A stretch of DNA of 64,000 nucleotides, from positions 2,046,001-2,110,000 of the forward strand of contig NZ_JAATJL010000001.1 of the NCBI RefSeq assembly GCF_011927905.1. Direction: 5' to 3'. Of the stretch, positions 42,455-52,900 are shown one piece after another. Both the position numbers and the translations under genes were made by a program. Each line of letters begins with the position of its first letter. The first letter of the stretch is position 1. Below the pieces are notes generated by a model that searched no databases, was not told the origin of the DNA, and worked only from the letters and a program-made list of their open reading frames with translations. Origin of the DNA: Arthrobacter pigmenti. GTDB taxonomy: Bacteria; Actinomycetota; Actinomycetes; Actinomycetales; Micrococcaceae.

Positions 42455-43186
42455 ATGCGCACGTTCCGGGTTATAATCGCTGATCCGCTGCTGGTTTTCG
42501 GAGTCCTCACCGTCCTCCTCATTGTCGTTGCTGCCGGGTTCGTGGGTCCGCTCACCGCGCTGTCTCCAGCCCTTGATCTGGATGGCGGCCAACTGCGGCC
42601 CAGTGCCGAGCCGAGCCCAACCGCCACCGAGGCTGTAGCGGATGAATCCACGGAATCCCCTGAGTCCTCGGGAAACAACGTCGCCTTCCTCGCCTTTGCG
42701 ATTATCCTGCTGGCCATAGCCTTTTTCCTCATTCGGTTCCTGCTCTCGCTCAGAGGTGAGAGATACCGGACCGAAGACCAGCCCGACTACCTTGATGAGC
42801 ACACCTCTCCCGAAGCCCGCGAAAGTGTCCGGCGCTCCGTCGTCGTCGGACTCGAAAGCGCCGAGGACGCGCTGTCCGGGCCGTCGGCGTCACGCGATGC
42901 GGTGATCGCCTGCTGGCTGGCCCTTGAGGGCGCGACGGCGGCTGCCGGAACTCCGCGCAAGCGGCAGGAGACCACGTCCGAATACACGACGCGAGTCCTG
43001 GCGACGTTCCGGGCGGCGTCCGACGACGTCGCTTTCCTTCAGCGCCTCTATCACCGGGCAAGGTTCGGCGGCCACTCATCCACTGCTATCAGCGACGCCG
43101 AGCTTGAGCGGGCCCGTGGCGCCCTGAGGAGCATCACCGTCGCGGTCGGAAGGGCAGTCCCCAAGAACGGTCCGGCCCGCACATGA
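42455..43186 (+). CDS. DUF4129 domain membrane protein
   Basis: A 243-residue protein with two membrane helices (about 8-30 and 70-95) separated by an outer Ser/Thr/Glu-rich loop, then a cytoplasmic helical DUF4129 domain (about 120-225) with RDAVIACWLALEGATAAAG, SEYTTRVLATF and ARFGGH. GGGGAGG precedes both an in-frame TTG (42446) and the ATG (42455); the spacing favours the ATG. It is the first gene of the MoxR/DUF58 cluster, in which DUF4129 proteins are standard members of unknown biochemical role. Confidence 0.82.
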   Translation: MRTFRVIIADPLLVFGVLTVLLIVVAAGFVGPLTALSPALDLDGGQLRPSAEPSPTATEAVADESTESPESSGNNVAFLAFAIILLAIAFFLIRFLLSLRGERYRTEDQPDYLDEHTSPEARESVRRSVVVGLESAEDALSGPSASRDAVIACWLALEGATAAAGTPRKRQETTSEYTTRVLATFRAASDDVAFLQRLYHRARFGGHSSTAISDAELERARGALRSITVAVGRAVPKNGPART

Positions 43187-43682
43187 CGGCTGGACAGTGG
43201 CGGGTCACCGTGCTCCTGACAGTGCTTGCTGCGGGATTCGCGATCTTCCTCTCGCTGGACTTCGGGCATGCAGCGGTGCTCGTCACAGCGGCGTTCGTTG
43301 GCGGTGTGGTCAACGGCATGCTCGACAACCTCGATGCGGACCGACTGCCGGCTCTGAGCGCGCCGCCGCGGTCAAAAGGGCTGGCCGATGTGCAAGCCCT
43401 TGAGTTCTCGTTATCGGGGGCGCGCGCCGGTGTCGGTGTCCGGGCAGTCAACCAACTGGCTGAGATTGCTTCGACTGCGTTGGATGCCCGTGGAATTGAG
43501 CACCGTACCGTGAAAGGACCGTTGGGCGCCGTTCTTGGCAGCCATCATCTGAACGACTCAGTGACGCCCGTGGACACCCGGACGTTCGACGCCGCCATGG
43601 ATCAGCTGGAGCAGATCCTCCGACAAGATCCGCAGCATGTGCCTAGCCACCGCCCGGCACCCCAACCAGAAAGGGATCATCG

Positions 43683-43686
<4 letters not shown>
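43183..43686 (+). CDS. Unknown membrane protein of the MoxR cluster
   Basis: A 167-residue protein with two N-terminal hydrophobic helices (about 8-25 and 28-48) and a hydrophilic C-terminal part (60-167) without recognisable motifs. It overlaps the DUF4129 gene (ATGA) and the MoxR gene (ATGA) and so is translated with them. Similar small proteins are found at this position in actinobacterial MoxR clusters, but the family is not one I can name. Confidence 0.7.
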
Positions 43687-44649
<963 letters not shown>

Positions 44650-44660
<11 letters not shown>

Positions 44661-46023
44661 TCGAGGGTTTCGCCCCGGCGGTCAATGGAGCCTCGCAGCG
44701 ATCACTCTGATGACCTGCCTCGCAGTAGGACTTTTCATGGGCAGGCCCGATGTCGCAGTCCTCGGGCTGCCGCTGGCTGTCGCGGCATCCTCGGGTTGGG
44801 CAGCTCTTCTTCGTAGCGGTGGCCGCAGACCTTCACAGAATGAGGGTCAACCCGTGACGTTCCGGATTAAGGAGGCCCGGACCGATTCCGACGACGGTCG
44901 GCGCACTTTTCATGTTGTCTCCGACGGACCTCCCGGCGCCGCGCTGATCGAGGCAGTCGCTCCGGGGCGCCCTGCGATCTCGGCCCTCATCCCGGTTGGC
45001 GGGCCATATGCCATCTCCGTACCGGTGCCGAGATCCGGGCGGGCGCGAGTGCTGTCTGCGGGCGCCGCCGTCGTCAGCCTCGACGGCATCATGCGTCAAC
45101 CACCCGCCGAGCTCGACCCGGTGCACCTCACCGTCCTTCCCCGCGTGACTGAGACCCGCCTGCTCCCGCTCCCGTTCCGCCTGCGCGGACACACGGGCGA
45201 GCACACCTCGCGCAACAGCGGCGATGGCGGCGAGCTCCGCAGCATCGATGCCTTCCGACCTGGGGACCAGCTGCGTCGCATTGACTGGCGTGCAACCGCC
45301 CGGCAGTCAGCGGACCAGGATCGGTTGTTCGTACGCAGGACCTACGCGCACTCTGAAGCGGGCGTCCACCTGCTTCTCGATACAGCCTTTGATTATCCGT
45401 CCCATGTGCGTGCCTGGTTCCCAGTACGCAGCGTGCCTGTGGCAGGTGAGGGTTCGCTTCACCTCTCCCGGGAAGCAGCAACCCGCCTTGCTGCTTCCTA
45501 TCTTTCTGTAGGCGACAAGGTGGGTCTCAACGAACTTTCGGGGAGGCACTGGCCGCTGCGCGCAGCAGGTGGGCACCGGCAACTGGAGATCATCCGGACG
45601 CACCTGGCACTCATGACCGCCAGTCCCCGAAGAGACCGCGCGTCCAGGGAAGCCGGCGTACCGGCGGGATCACTCGTCTACGTGTTCAGCCCGTTCACCG
45701 ATGAGGAGCCCGCCAGACTGATGCGTGCGTGGCGGGCCGCCGGGCACCGGGTCATCGGGATCGATACCCTTCCTATCCTCGAAGGCAGCGCCGCATCGCC
45801 GTCGGGCCGGCGGGCTGTGCGGCTGGTCCTCCTGCACCGGCGGCAGGTACTCAATGGGCTGGCAGCGGACGGCGTACCGGTCTTCGGTTACCGGGGAGAG
45901 AGAATGCAGCCGGAGGCCGAAACGCTCGATACACTGCCCGGCCAGCTTCCGCTCGATGTCGGTCTCGCAACTCTCCGCGGCCCGGTGCGACGGGGAACCC
46001 ACGCAGTCGGCGGACGCGCATGA
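44650..46023 (+). CDS. DUF58 domain protein
   Basis: A 457-residue protein from GTG 44650, which overlaps the MoxR stop. Two membrane helices near the N-terminus (about 12-50) precede a large domain with the DUF58 signature SIDAFRPGDQLRRIDWRATARQ and a VWA-like C-terminal half (SEAGVHLLLDTAFDYPSHV, AGSLVYVFSPFTDEEPARL). DUF58 proteins are the usual partners of MoxR ATPases. Overlaps on both sides indicate a single transcript. Confidence 0.87.
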
Positions 46024-46553
46024 GCGGCGGCCTGAACCAGGATATTGTTGCCGGACCGGTCCGGGACCTGGACATCGGTCCTTCACTATCCGCTTCCTGG
46101 TTGCGTGGTGGAACATTCGCGCTTGCGGCTATCCTCGGGTTACCGCTGTGGGATAACACGCCGCTCGTGGTGATTCCTCTGGCGCTCTTCGCGGCGTCCG
46201 TGCTTGTCCCGATGGTGTTGCTTCCGCTGGCTTCCCTGTTGCTCCTCGTCGGAAGTTACGCCGCGCTGGTGCCCCCTGGGTCCTGGGCGGTCTTCCCGTA
46301 CGCAGCCGGTATCCACCTGCTGTTCGTGATGTTTGCTTTCCTGTTGGGCATTCCACGCCGAACGGACGTTAGCACCGCTGTTCTTCGACGCGTCCTCCTG
46401 CGGGCGGGCAAGATTCAGCTGCTGGTCCAGCCGACCGCCGCCGTCGCCCTGTTTGTGCAGGACTCCGGCACCCAGCCGGTGCTGGTGGCAGTGGCCTGCG
46501 CCGCGTTTGCGGCGTGGGCGTTCTGGCTTGTCAGGCTCCTGCGGCGGAAGTGA
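46020..46553 (+). CDS. Unknown membrane protein, end of the MoxR cluster
   Basis: A 177-residue protein with four or five membrane helices (about 28-45, 48-90 as two or three, 95-110, 140-172) and no known motif. It overlaps the DUF58 stop (ATGA). Its 3' end runs 23 bp into the end of the DinB-family gene on the other strand. Confidence 0.65.
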   Translation: MSGGLNQDIVAGPVRDLDIGPSLSASWLRGGTFALAAILGLPLWDNTPLVVIPLALFAASVLVPMVLLPLASLLLLVGSYAALVPPGSWAVFPYAAGIHLLFVMFAFLLGIPRRTDVSTAVLRRVLLRAGKIQLLVQPTAAVALFVQDSGTQPVLVAVACAAFAAWAFWLVRLLRRK

Positions 46554-47112
46554 CCTCCCCGGCGAACCTGTGGGCCCACAGATCCCTCAACAGCGCCATC
46601 TCGGAGAGGTGGTGGATCATTTCCCGGTTGATGTGCTGCACAAGGGCACCCATCGGCGCCTCTGCGAATGGCCCCTCAGCGGGACCCACCGCCCGCGACA
46701 TCTCCTCAAGTGAAAGGTCCGACACAGCCCGCGACCAGTCCGCGTACATGACGTCCAGTTGCTCCAGCGCGTCCGCGGCCGTGGCCGGATAATGGAAGGT
46801 CTCGTAAGTGACCGGTGCCCCACCGAAGTGGGAGGCTAGGCGTTGGCCGAGCACGCCGACGAGGATGTGGCCGAACCGCCAGGCGATGGTAGTGACCGGT
46901 GCCGGTACCGGCTCGGGAATAGCGAACTCGATGACGTAGTCTCCCCCACCAACCTGCAGCGGTGCCGAGCCCATACCGCGAGGGCGTACGCTCCAGCATC
47001 CGGGCACCGGCTCCCAGAAATACTCCTCATCAGTCAACCCGTCCAGCCGCGGCCGCGCCTGATTCTCCCAGTGCCACTGAAGTTGGTCGGTCAGTTCCTT
47101 GCAGATGTCCAT
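46531..47112 (-). CDS. DinB-family (DUF664-like) protein
   Basis: A 193-residue four-helix protein of the DinB/YfiT type. HINREMIHHLSEMALLRDL carries the C-terminal metal-binding His pair, and WRFGHILVGVLGQRL the first His. The family contains mycothiol-dependent transferases, so a thiol-related detoxifying role is possible. The gene is divergent from a WYL-family regulator with an 87-bp gap holding a palindrome, so it is a likely target of that regulator. Confidence 0.8.
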   Translation of the reverse strand: MDICKELTDQLQWHWENQARPRLDGLTDEEYFWEPVPGCWSVRPRGMGSAPLQVGGGDYVIEFAIPEPVPAPVTTIAWRFGHILVGVLGQRLASHFGGAPVTYETFHYPATAADALEQLDVMYADWSRAVSDLSLEEMSRAVGPAEGPFAEAPMGALVQHINREMIHHLSEMALLRDLWAHRFAGEVTSAAGA

Positions 47113-47158
47113 GAAATCTTCCCTTTCATCCGTAGCTGACTCGTAGCCTAAACCGCAT

Positions 47159-47179
47159 TGCGGACAGTTGATGTCCGCA
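47159..47179. promoter_or_regulatory. Candidate operator between DinB-family gene and WYL regulator
   Basis: Perfect palindrome TGCGGACA-GTTGA-TGTCCGCA (8-bp arms, 5-nt spacer), 21 bp before the regulator start and 47 bp from the DinB-family start. Its position and symmetry fit binding by a dimeric YafY/WYL-type regulator controlling both genes. Confidence 0.65.
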
Positions 47180-47199
47180 TAAGTCGGTACGGTGATTCC

Positions 47200-48186
47200 A
47201 TGTTGGAAACCTCCGCCCGCCTGCTACAACTGCTGTCCCTGTTACAGCTCCGCCGCGAATGGACCGGTGCGGCGCTGGCTGACCGCATGTCGGTGACCGA
47301 GCGAACGGTCCGGCGGGACATCGGCAAGCTACGAACACTCGGCTACCCCATTTCCGCCTCGCCGGGAATCGCCGGCGGGTACCAACTCGGCGCCGGCGCG
47401 CAACTGCCGCCGCTGCTCCTCGATGATGACGAAGCGCTTGCCGTCGCCATCGGGCTCAGCGCGGTCACCGCGAGTCCGGTTTCGGGCCTAGGTGAGGCGT
47501 CCGTGCGCGCACTGACCAAACTGGAGCAGGTACTCCCGGGCAGGCTTCGCCCCAAGTTCGCGGGGCTACGCACGGCAGTGACCCGCATGGCCGCCGCAAG
47601 CACTCCGGTAAATCCGGAAGTACTCACCGCGCTTTCCTCCGCAATCACCGAGCGCCGAGTGGTCGTTTTCCGGTACGCCAGGCACGACGGCGAGTCCTCC
47701 CGCCGCGTCGTGGAACCTGTCCGGCTGGTAGATACCGGGCGGCGGTGGTATCTGGTCGCCTGGGATACCGGCAGACAGGACTGGCGCACTTTCCGGGTGG
47801 ATCGCTGCCAGAGCGTGCCTTCACCCCGTGAACGGTTTCCGCAACGGCCCCTACCCGCCAAGGACCTGGCCGCGTACGTGCAGAAGTCAATCACCCGGTC
47901 GCCGTACCGGCACGACGTCGTCGTGCGGATCTCCGCGCCGCTCACCGAGGTGGGCCCAATGATCCCGCCCAACGTGGCGGAGTTGGAGGACAGCGGTGGC
48001 AGCACGGTCATGCGCTTCGGCGCGGACTCTCTGGACTGGCCGCTGATGCATGTCGTGGCGCTTGGGTTCGAGTTCCAGATCCTGGAACCCCAGGAGCTGA
48101 AGGAACATGCCGTCGCAGCGGCTGAGCGGCTGACCAGGGCCGCGGTAAGTGATGATCGTAGCCAAGAGGGCGCGCGCCCGTCATAG
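47200..48186 (+). CDS. WYL-domain transcriptional regulator (YafY/DeoR-like)
   Basis: A 328-residue regulator. The N-terminal winged HTH (about 5-62; LADRMSVTERTVRRDIGKLRTLGYPI) is followed by a WYL domain (about 142-205) with RRWYLVAWDT (WYL at 183-185) and a C-terminal WCX-like part (about 235-310). Family members bind nucleic acid or small ligands. ATG 47200 is the start matching the HTH; the frame is open 14 codons further up, across the palindrome. It probably controls the divergent DinB-family gene and itself. Confidence 0.88.
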   Translation: MLETSARLLQLLSLLQLRREWTGAALADRMSVTERTVRRDIGKLRTLGYPISASPGIAGGYQLGAGAQLPPLLLDDDEALAVAIGLSAVTASPVSGLGEASVRALTKLEQVLPGRLRPKFAGLRTAVTRMAAASTPVNPEVLTALSSAITERRVVVFRYARHDGESSRRVVEPVRLVDTGRRWYLVAWDTGRQDWRTFRVDRCQSVPSPRERFPQRPLPAKDLAAYVQKSITRSPYRHDVVVRISAPLTEVGPMIPPNVAELEDSGGSTVMRFGADSLDWPLMHVVALGFEFQILEPQELKEHAVAAAERLTRAAVSDDRSQEGARPS

Positions 48187-48219
48187 GCTAAGACTCGGTA
48201 CAAGAAAGAGGAGGTCGAG

Positions 48220-48903
48220 GTGGCTGAGACAACATTGACCCACACGACGGTCACCGAGGTGCAGGCCGAACTGGCTGAGCTCGAGGACCCAAAGGCACGC
48301 GCGGTGAACGAGAAACACGGCGACGACCATGGGGTTAACCTCGGCAAGTTGCGTGCGATCGCAAAGCGGCTGAAGACCCAGCACGAGCTCGCACGCCAGC
48401 TGTGGGCAACAGAGGACACGGCGTCGAGGTTGCTCGCGATCCTGATCTGCCGTCCGAAGGCCTTCGAACGAGACGAGTTGGACTCGATGCTGCGAGCTGC
48501 GCGCACGCCCAAGGTACACGACTGGCTGGTGGGTTATGTGGTGAAGAAGAGCACGTACGCGGAGGACCTGCGTCTGGCCTGGTTCAAAGATTCAGATCCG
48601 GTGGTTGCCAGCGCCGGCTGGGCGCTTACATCGGAGCGCGTAACGAAAGAGCCCGAAAGCCTGGACCTCTCCGGACTGCTGGACATCATTGAAGCGCAAA
48701 TGAAGGACGCACCCGACCGCCTGCAGTGGGCAATGAACATGTGCCTGGCCCAGATCGGAATCACGCATGTGGAGCACCGCGCGCGTGCTCTTGAGATCGG
48801 CGAGCGCCTGGAGGTACTCAAGGACTATCCGACTCCCCCTGGCTGCACTTCGCCGTTCGCGCCGGACTGGATCAACGAGATTGTGCGTCGTCAGCAGGCA
48901 TAG
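48220..48903 (+). CDS. DNA alkylation repair protein-like (AlkD/HEAT repeat)
   Basis: A 227-residue all-helical protein from a GTG with GAGGAGG at 7 nt. Segments such as LRAIAKRLKTQHELARQLWATEDTASRLLAILI, WLVGYVVKKSTYAEDLRLAWFKDSDPVVASAGWAL fit the HEAT-like repeats of the AlkD superfamily. AlkD removes N3/N7-alkylated bases. This protein belongs to a branch that is not obviously catalytic: the Asp and Trp/Arg residues of AlkD cannot be assigned with confidence. It lies 33 bp after the WYL gene. Confidence 0.75.
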   Translation: MAETTLTHTTVTEVQAELAELEDPKARAVNEKHGDDHGVNLGKLRAIAKRLKTQHELARQLWATEDTASRLLAILICRPKAFERDELDSMLRAARTPKVHDWLVGYVVKKSTYAEDLRLAWFKDSDPVVASAGWALTSERVTKEPESLDLSGLLDIIEAQMKDAPDRLQWAMNMCLAQIGITHVEHRARALEIGERLEVLKDYPTPPGCTSPFAPDWINEIVRRQQA

Positions 48904-48910
48904 AAGCCGT

Positions 48911-49849
48911 TCACTCTGGAGCGAACCGGGCGACGGCGCAATCCACCTCCTCGACCATTCCGCTCCCGCCGTGCCCGTCCTGGTCGACGACCACTAGTTC
49001 CGCCGCGGGCCACGCCTTGGCCAGATTCCATGCGGTGGAAAGTGGTGAACTGACGTCCAGCCTCCCGTGGATGAGCACGGCAGGAGTGCCGGCGATACGG
49101 TCCATCCGGCCGAGCAGATCATCACCGCCGAATCCTGCATTGCGCCAATAGTGCGTCACGAGCGTTGCAAACAGCAGCCGAAACTCCGGTGACTGATGCT
49201 GGAGGTGCGGCGTTGCCTTGGGGTCCAGTGACATGTGGACGTCCTCCCAGGTGCACCATGCAAGAGCGGCTGCTTCCCGCACGCCGGGGTCCGGCTGCGT
49301 GAGCAGCCGGTGGTAGGCGTCTACCAGTCGCTCGCCCGGCTCGGCGTGGGCGGAGTCTGCGAATTGGTCCCACTCGCGTGGGAAGACCCTGCCCATGTCC
49401 TCCGTAATCCACGCCACTTCAGCCGATGACGTCGTCGTCACGGCCGCGAGGATCATCTCGGACACCCGGTCCGGATGGGTTTGCGCATACGCGAGCGCGA
49501 GGGTTGTCCCCCACGATCCTCCGTAGAGGAGCCACTGCCGCACCTGTAAGTGCTCGCGCAGAACTTCGATGTCAGCGACCAGCTCCTGCGTGGTGTTCGT
49601 GGATAGATCAGCTCCAGGGTCAGTTGCCAAGGGCCTGCTGCGACCGCAGCCGCGCTGCTCGATCCCTACGATGAGGAACTTCTCCGGGTCAAAGTGCTTC
49701 CGGTAGGCCGTCTTGATCCCGGATCCCGGTCCGCCATGGAGGTAGAGCGCCGGCTTTCCAGTTGGGTTCCCTGACGCTTCCCAAAAGGCCTCATTACCGT
49801 CCCCCACGGGGAGCATTCCTGACTCAAACGGTTCCACGGGACCAGGCAT
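48911..49849 (-). CDS. pip: Prolyl aminopeptidase
   Basis: Releases N-terminal proline from peptides. A 312-residue alpha/beta hydrolase: oxyanion loop HGGPGSG (38-44), IEQRGCGRSRP, nucleophile elbow GGSWG (Ser112), then GRLDVSSP (Asp) and DGHGGSG (His). These are the S33-family proline iminopeptidase signatures. It converges with the AlkD-like gene at 7 bp and is divergent from hrpA. Confidence 0.9.
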   Translation of the reverse strand: MPGPVEPFESGMLPVGDGNEAFWEASGNPTGKPALYLHGGPGSGIKTAYRKHFDPEKFLIVGIEQRGCGRSRPLATDPGADLSTNTTQELVADIEVLREHLQVRQWLLYGGSWGTTLALAYAQTHPDRVSEMILAAVTTTSSAEVAWITEDMGRVFPREWDQFADSAHAEPGERLVDAYHRLLTQPDPGVREAAALAWCTWEDVHMSLDPKATPHLQHQSPEFRLLFATLVTHYWRNAGFGGDDLLGRMDRIAGTPAVLIHGRLDVSSPLSTAWNLAKAWPAAELVVVDQDGHGGSGMVEEVDCAVARFAPE

Positions 49850-49901
49850 TCATCCAGCCTACGCGGATGCCCGGTACGCCAGAGTAAACTTGGAAGCAAT
49901 C

Positions 49902-52900
49902 ATGTCTCTGACGATCACCTATCCCGCCCAGCTACCGGTCTCGGAACGGCGGGCCGACATCATGGCTGCCATCGCGGCCAACCAGGTCACCATCATTGCG
50001 GGCGAAACCGGCTCGGGTAAAACAACACAGATTCCCAAGATGTGCCTGGAACTCGGACTCGCGAAGACCGGGATGATCGGCCATACCCAGCCGAGGCGCC
50101 TTGCCGCACGGACTGTGGCCGAACGCATCGCCGAGGAGCTCGACGTCAAGCTCGGCGAAGAGGTGGGTTACCAGGTTCGGTTCACCGGCGAGGTTGGCCG
50201 AAGGACGCGCATCAAACTGATGACGGACGGCATCCTGCTTGCGGAGATCCAGCATGACAAGCTTCTGAAGAAGTACAGCACGATCATCATTGACGAGGCC
50301 CACGAGCGCAGCCTCAACATCGACTTCATCCTCGGTTACCTCAAGCGCATCCTGCCCAAGCGGCCGGACCTCAAGCTCATCATCACGTCGGCGACGATTG
50401 ACCCGGAGCGGTTCGCCAACCACTTCGCGGCCGACGAAGCGGTCGAGGCCAAGCAGCGGGCGCCCATCATCGAAGTGTCCGGGCGCACGTACCCCGTCGA
50501 GATCCGGTACCGGCCGCTCAGCCAACCCGCCGGGAGCTCAGAGTCCGATTCGGATGACGAACTGGAAGAAGACCGCGACCCGCTGGATGCCGTGTGCGAC
50601 GCCGTCGACGAACTGGCGCTCGAAGCACCCGGTGACATCCTCGTGTTCTTCTCGGGCGAGCGCGAGATCCGCGACGCCGCCGACGCCCTGCGTGCCCGCG
50701 TGCAGACCAACCCGCGGCTGCGCGGAACCGAGATCCTGCCGTTGTTCGCCCGGCTCTCCCTGCAGGAACAGCACCGGGTGTTCAACCCGGGCGGATCCGG
50801 CCGGCGGATCGTCCTGGCCACCAACGTAGCGGAAACCTCGTTGACCGTCCCCGGTATCAAGTTCGTTATCGACACGGGCACAGCACGCATCTCGCGCTAC
50901 TCCCACCGCACCAAGGTGCAGCGCCTGCCGATCGAGCGGGTCTCGCAGGCCTCAGCGAACCAGCGGTCCGGCCGTTGCGGGCGCGTCTCCGACGGCATCG
51001 CGATCCGCCTCTACTCCGAGGAGGATTTCGAGTCCCGACGTCCCTTCACAGACCCGGAAATCCTCCGCACCAACCTGGCCGCCGTCATCCTGCAAATGAC
51101 GGCCATGGGGGTCACCCGCGGGCCCAAGGATGTAGCCGCCTTCCCGTTCGTCGAGCCACCGGATTCGAAAGCAATCAACGACGGCGTCACCCTCCTTCGC
51201 GAACTTGGTGCGCTGAGCGCGGATGGCGCAATATCCGCCGTCGGCCGCCAACTTGCCCAACTGCCGGTGGATCCGCGCCTCGGGCGAATGATCGTGGAGG
51301 CAGGACGACGCGGATGTGCCAAGGAAGTCATGGTCCTCGCTGCGGCGCTGACCATCCAGGACCCGCGGGAGCGCCCGCAGCCGGACCAGGCTGCGAAGCT
51401 GCAGACCGCTACGGAGAAACACAGGCGGTTCCTCGATGAAAACTCGGACTTCACGGGTTACCTGAACCTTTGGCGCTATCTTCAGGACCAGCAGAAGGAA
51501 CTGTCCTCCACCCAGTTCCGAAAGCTGTGCCGCAACGAGTTCATCAACTATCTCCGCGTGCGCGAGTGGCAGGACCTGTTCACCCAGCTACGGCAGCTCG
51601 CCAAGCCGCTGGGAATCACCATTCCGCCGGGAGCGGTTGATCCGGTGGCGCACCACGACGCCATCCACATCAGCCTCCTCTCGGGACTCTTGAGCCACAT
51701 CGGCCTCTACGACCAGCGCAAACGGGAGTACGCCGGCGCACGTGGTACCCGATTCGCGATCTTCCCGGGCAGTGCCCTCTTCAAGAAAAGTCCCGACTGG
51801 GTGATGGCCGCCGAGCTCGTGGAGACGTCCCGGCTATGGGCCCGCGTCGCAGCGAAGTTCGACCCGCTGTGGGCCGAAGAGGTGGCGCCGGACCTGGTGA
51901 AGCGCAGCTACAGCGAACCGCACTGGTCCCGCAAGATGGGCTCCGTCATGGCCTACGAGAAGGTCACACTCTACGGCGTCCCCATTGTGCCGCAGCGCCG
52001 TATCAACTACGGACGCATCGATAAGGAACTGGCCAGGGAGCTGTTCATCCGGCACGCTTTGGTGGAGGGCGACTGGCGCACCCACCACAAGTTCTTCTCC
52101 CGCAACAAGGCGCGCATCGCGGAGATTGAGGAGATGGAGAACCGGATGCGCCGCCGCGACCTGATGGTTGACGACGAAACCCTGTTCGCGTTCTATGACG
52201 CGCGGGTGGGCGCGGATGTGGTCTCGGAACGGCACTTCGACAAGTGGTGGAAAAATGCGCGGCAGGACAACCCGAACCTGCTGGACATCTCGGACCAGGA
52301 GTTACTCAGCCGCGACGCAGACCTGGATGAGACGGCCTTCCCGAAGTCCTGGCAGCAGCAGGGGTTCGAACTACCGCTGGCCTATGAGTTCTCTCCGAAT
52401 GTGCCCGGTGCATCGGACGGTGTAACCGTTCAGGTTCCCGTCCTGTTCCTCAACCAGCTCGAACCGGGGCCGTTCCAGTGGCAGATACCCGGACTCCGGG
52501 TGGAGCTTATCACCGCCCTGATCAAGTCCCTGCCAAAGCAGATCCGCAAGAACTTCATCCCCGCACCCGATGTAGCGCGCACTGCCGTCGACGCCCTCCA
52601 TAAGGATTTCGATCCCGCACAGGATGAGCTCGAACCGTCCCTGGAACTCGCGCTGCGCAGGCTCAAGGGACACATCATCCCGCCGGGATCGTGGAACCGC
52701 GACACGCTCCCGCCCCACCTGCAGATGACGTTCCAGATCGTTGACGGCGCTGGCCGGATCCTCGACGAAGGCAAGGACCTGCAGGCTCTCCAGGAGTCGC
52801 TTGCACCACAGACCCGGCGCGCCATTGCCGAGTCGCTCGGTGCGACGCCGGGCACAGTCGGATCGAAGCAGCCGAGCGCACGCCGCAAGAAGCGGGCGCC

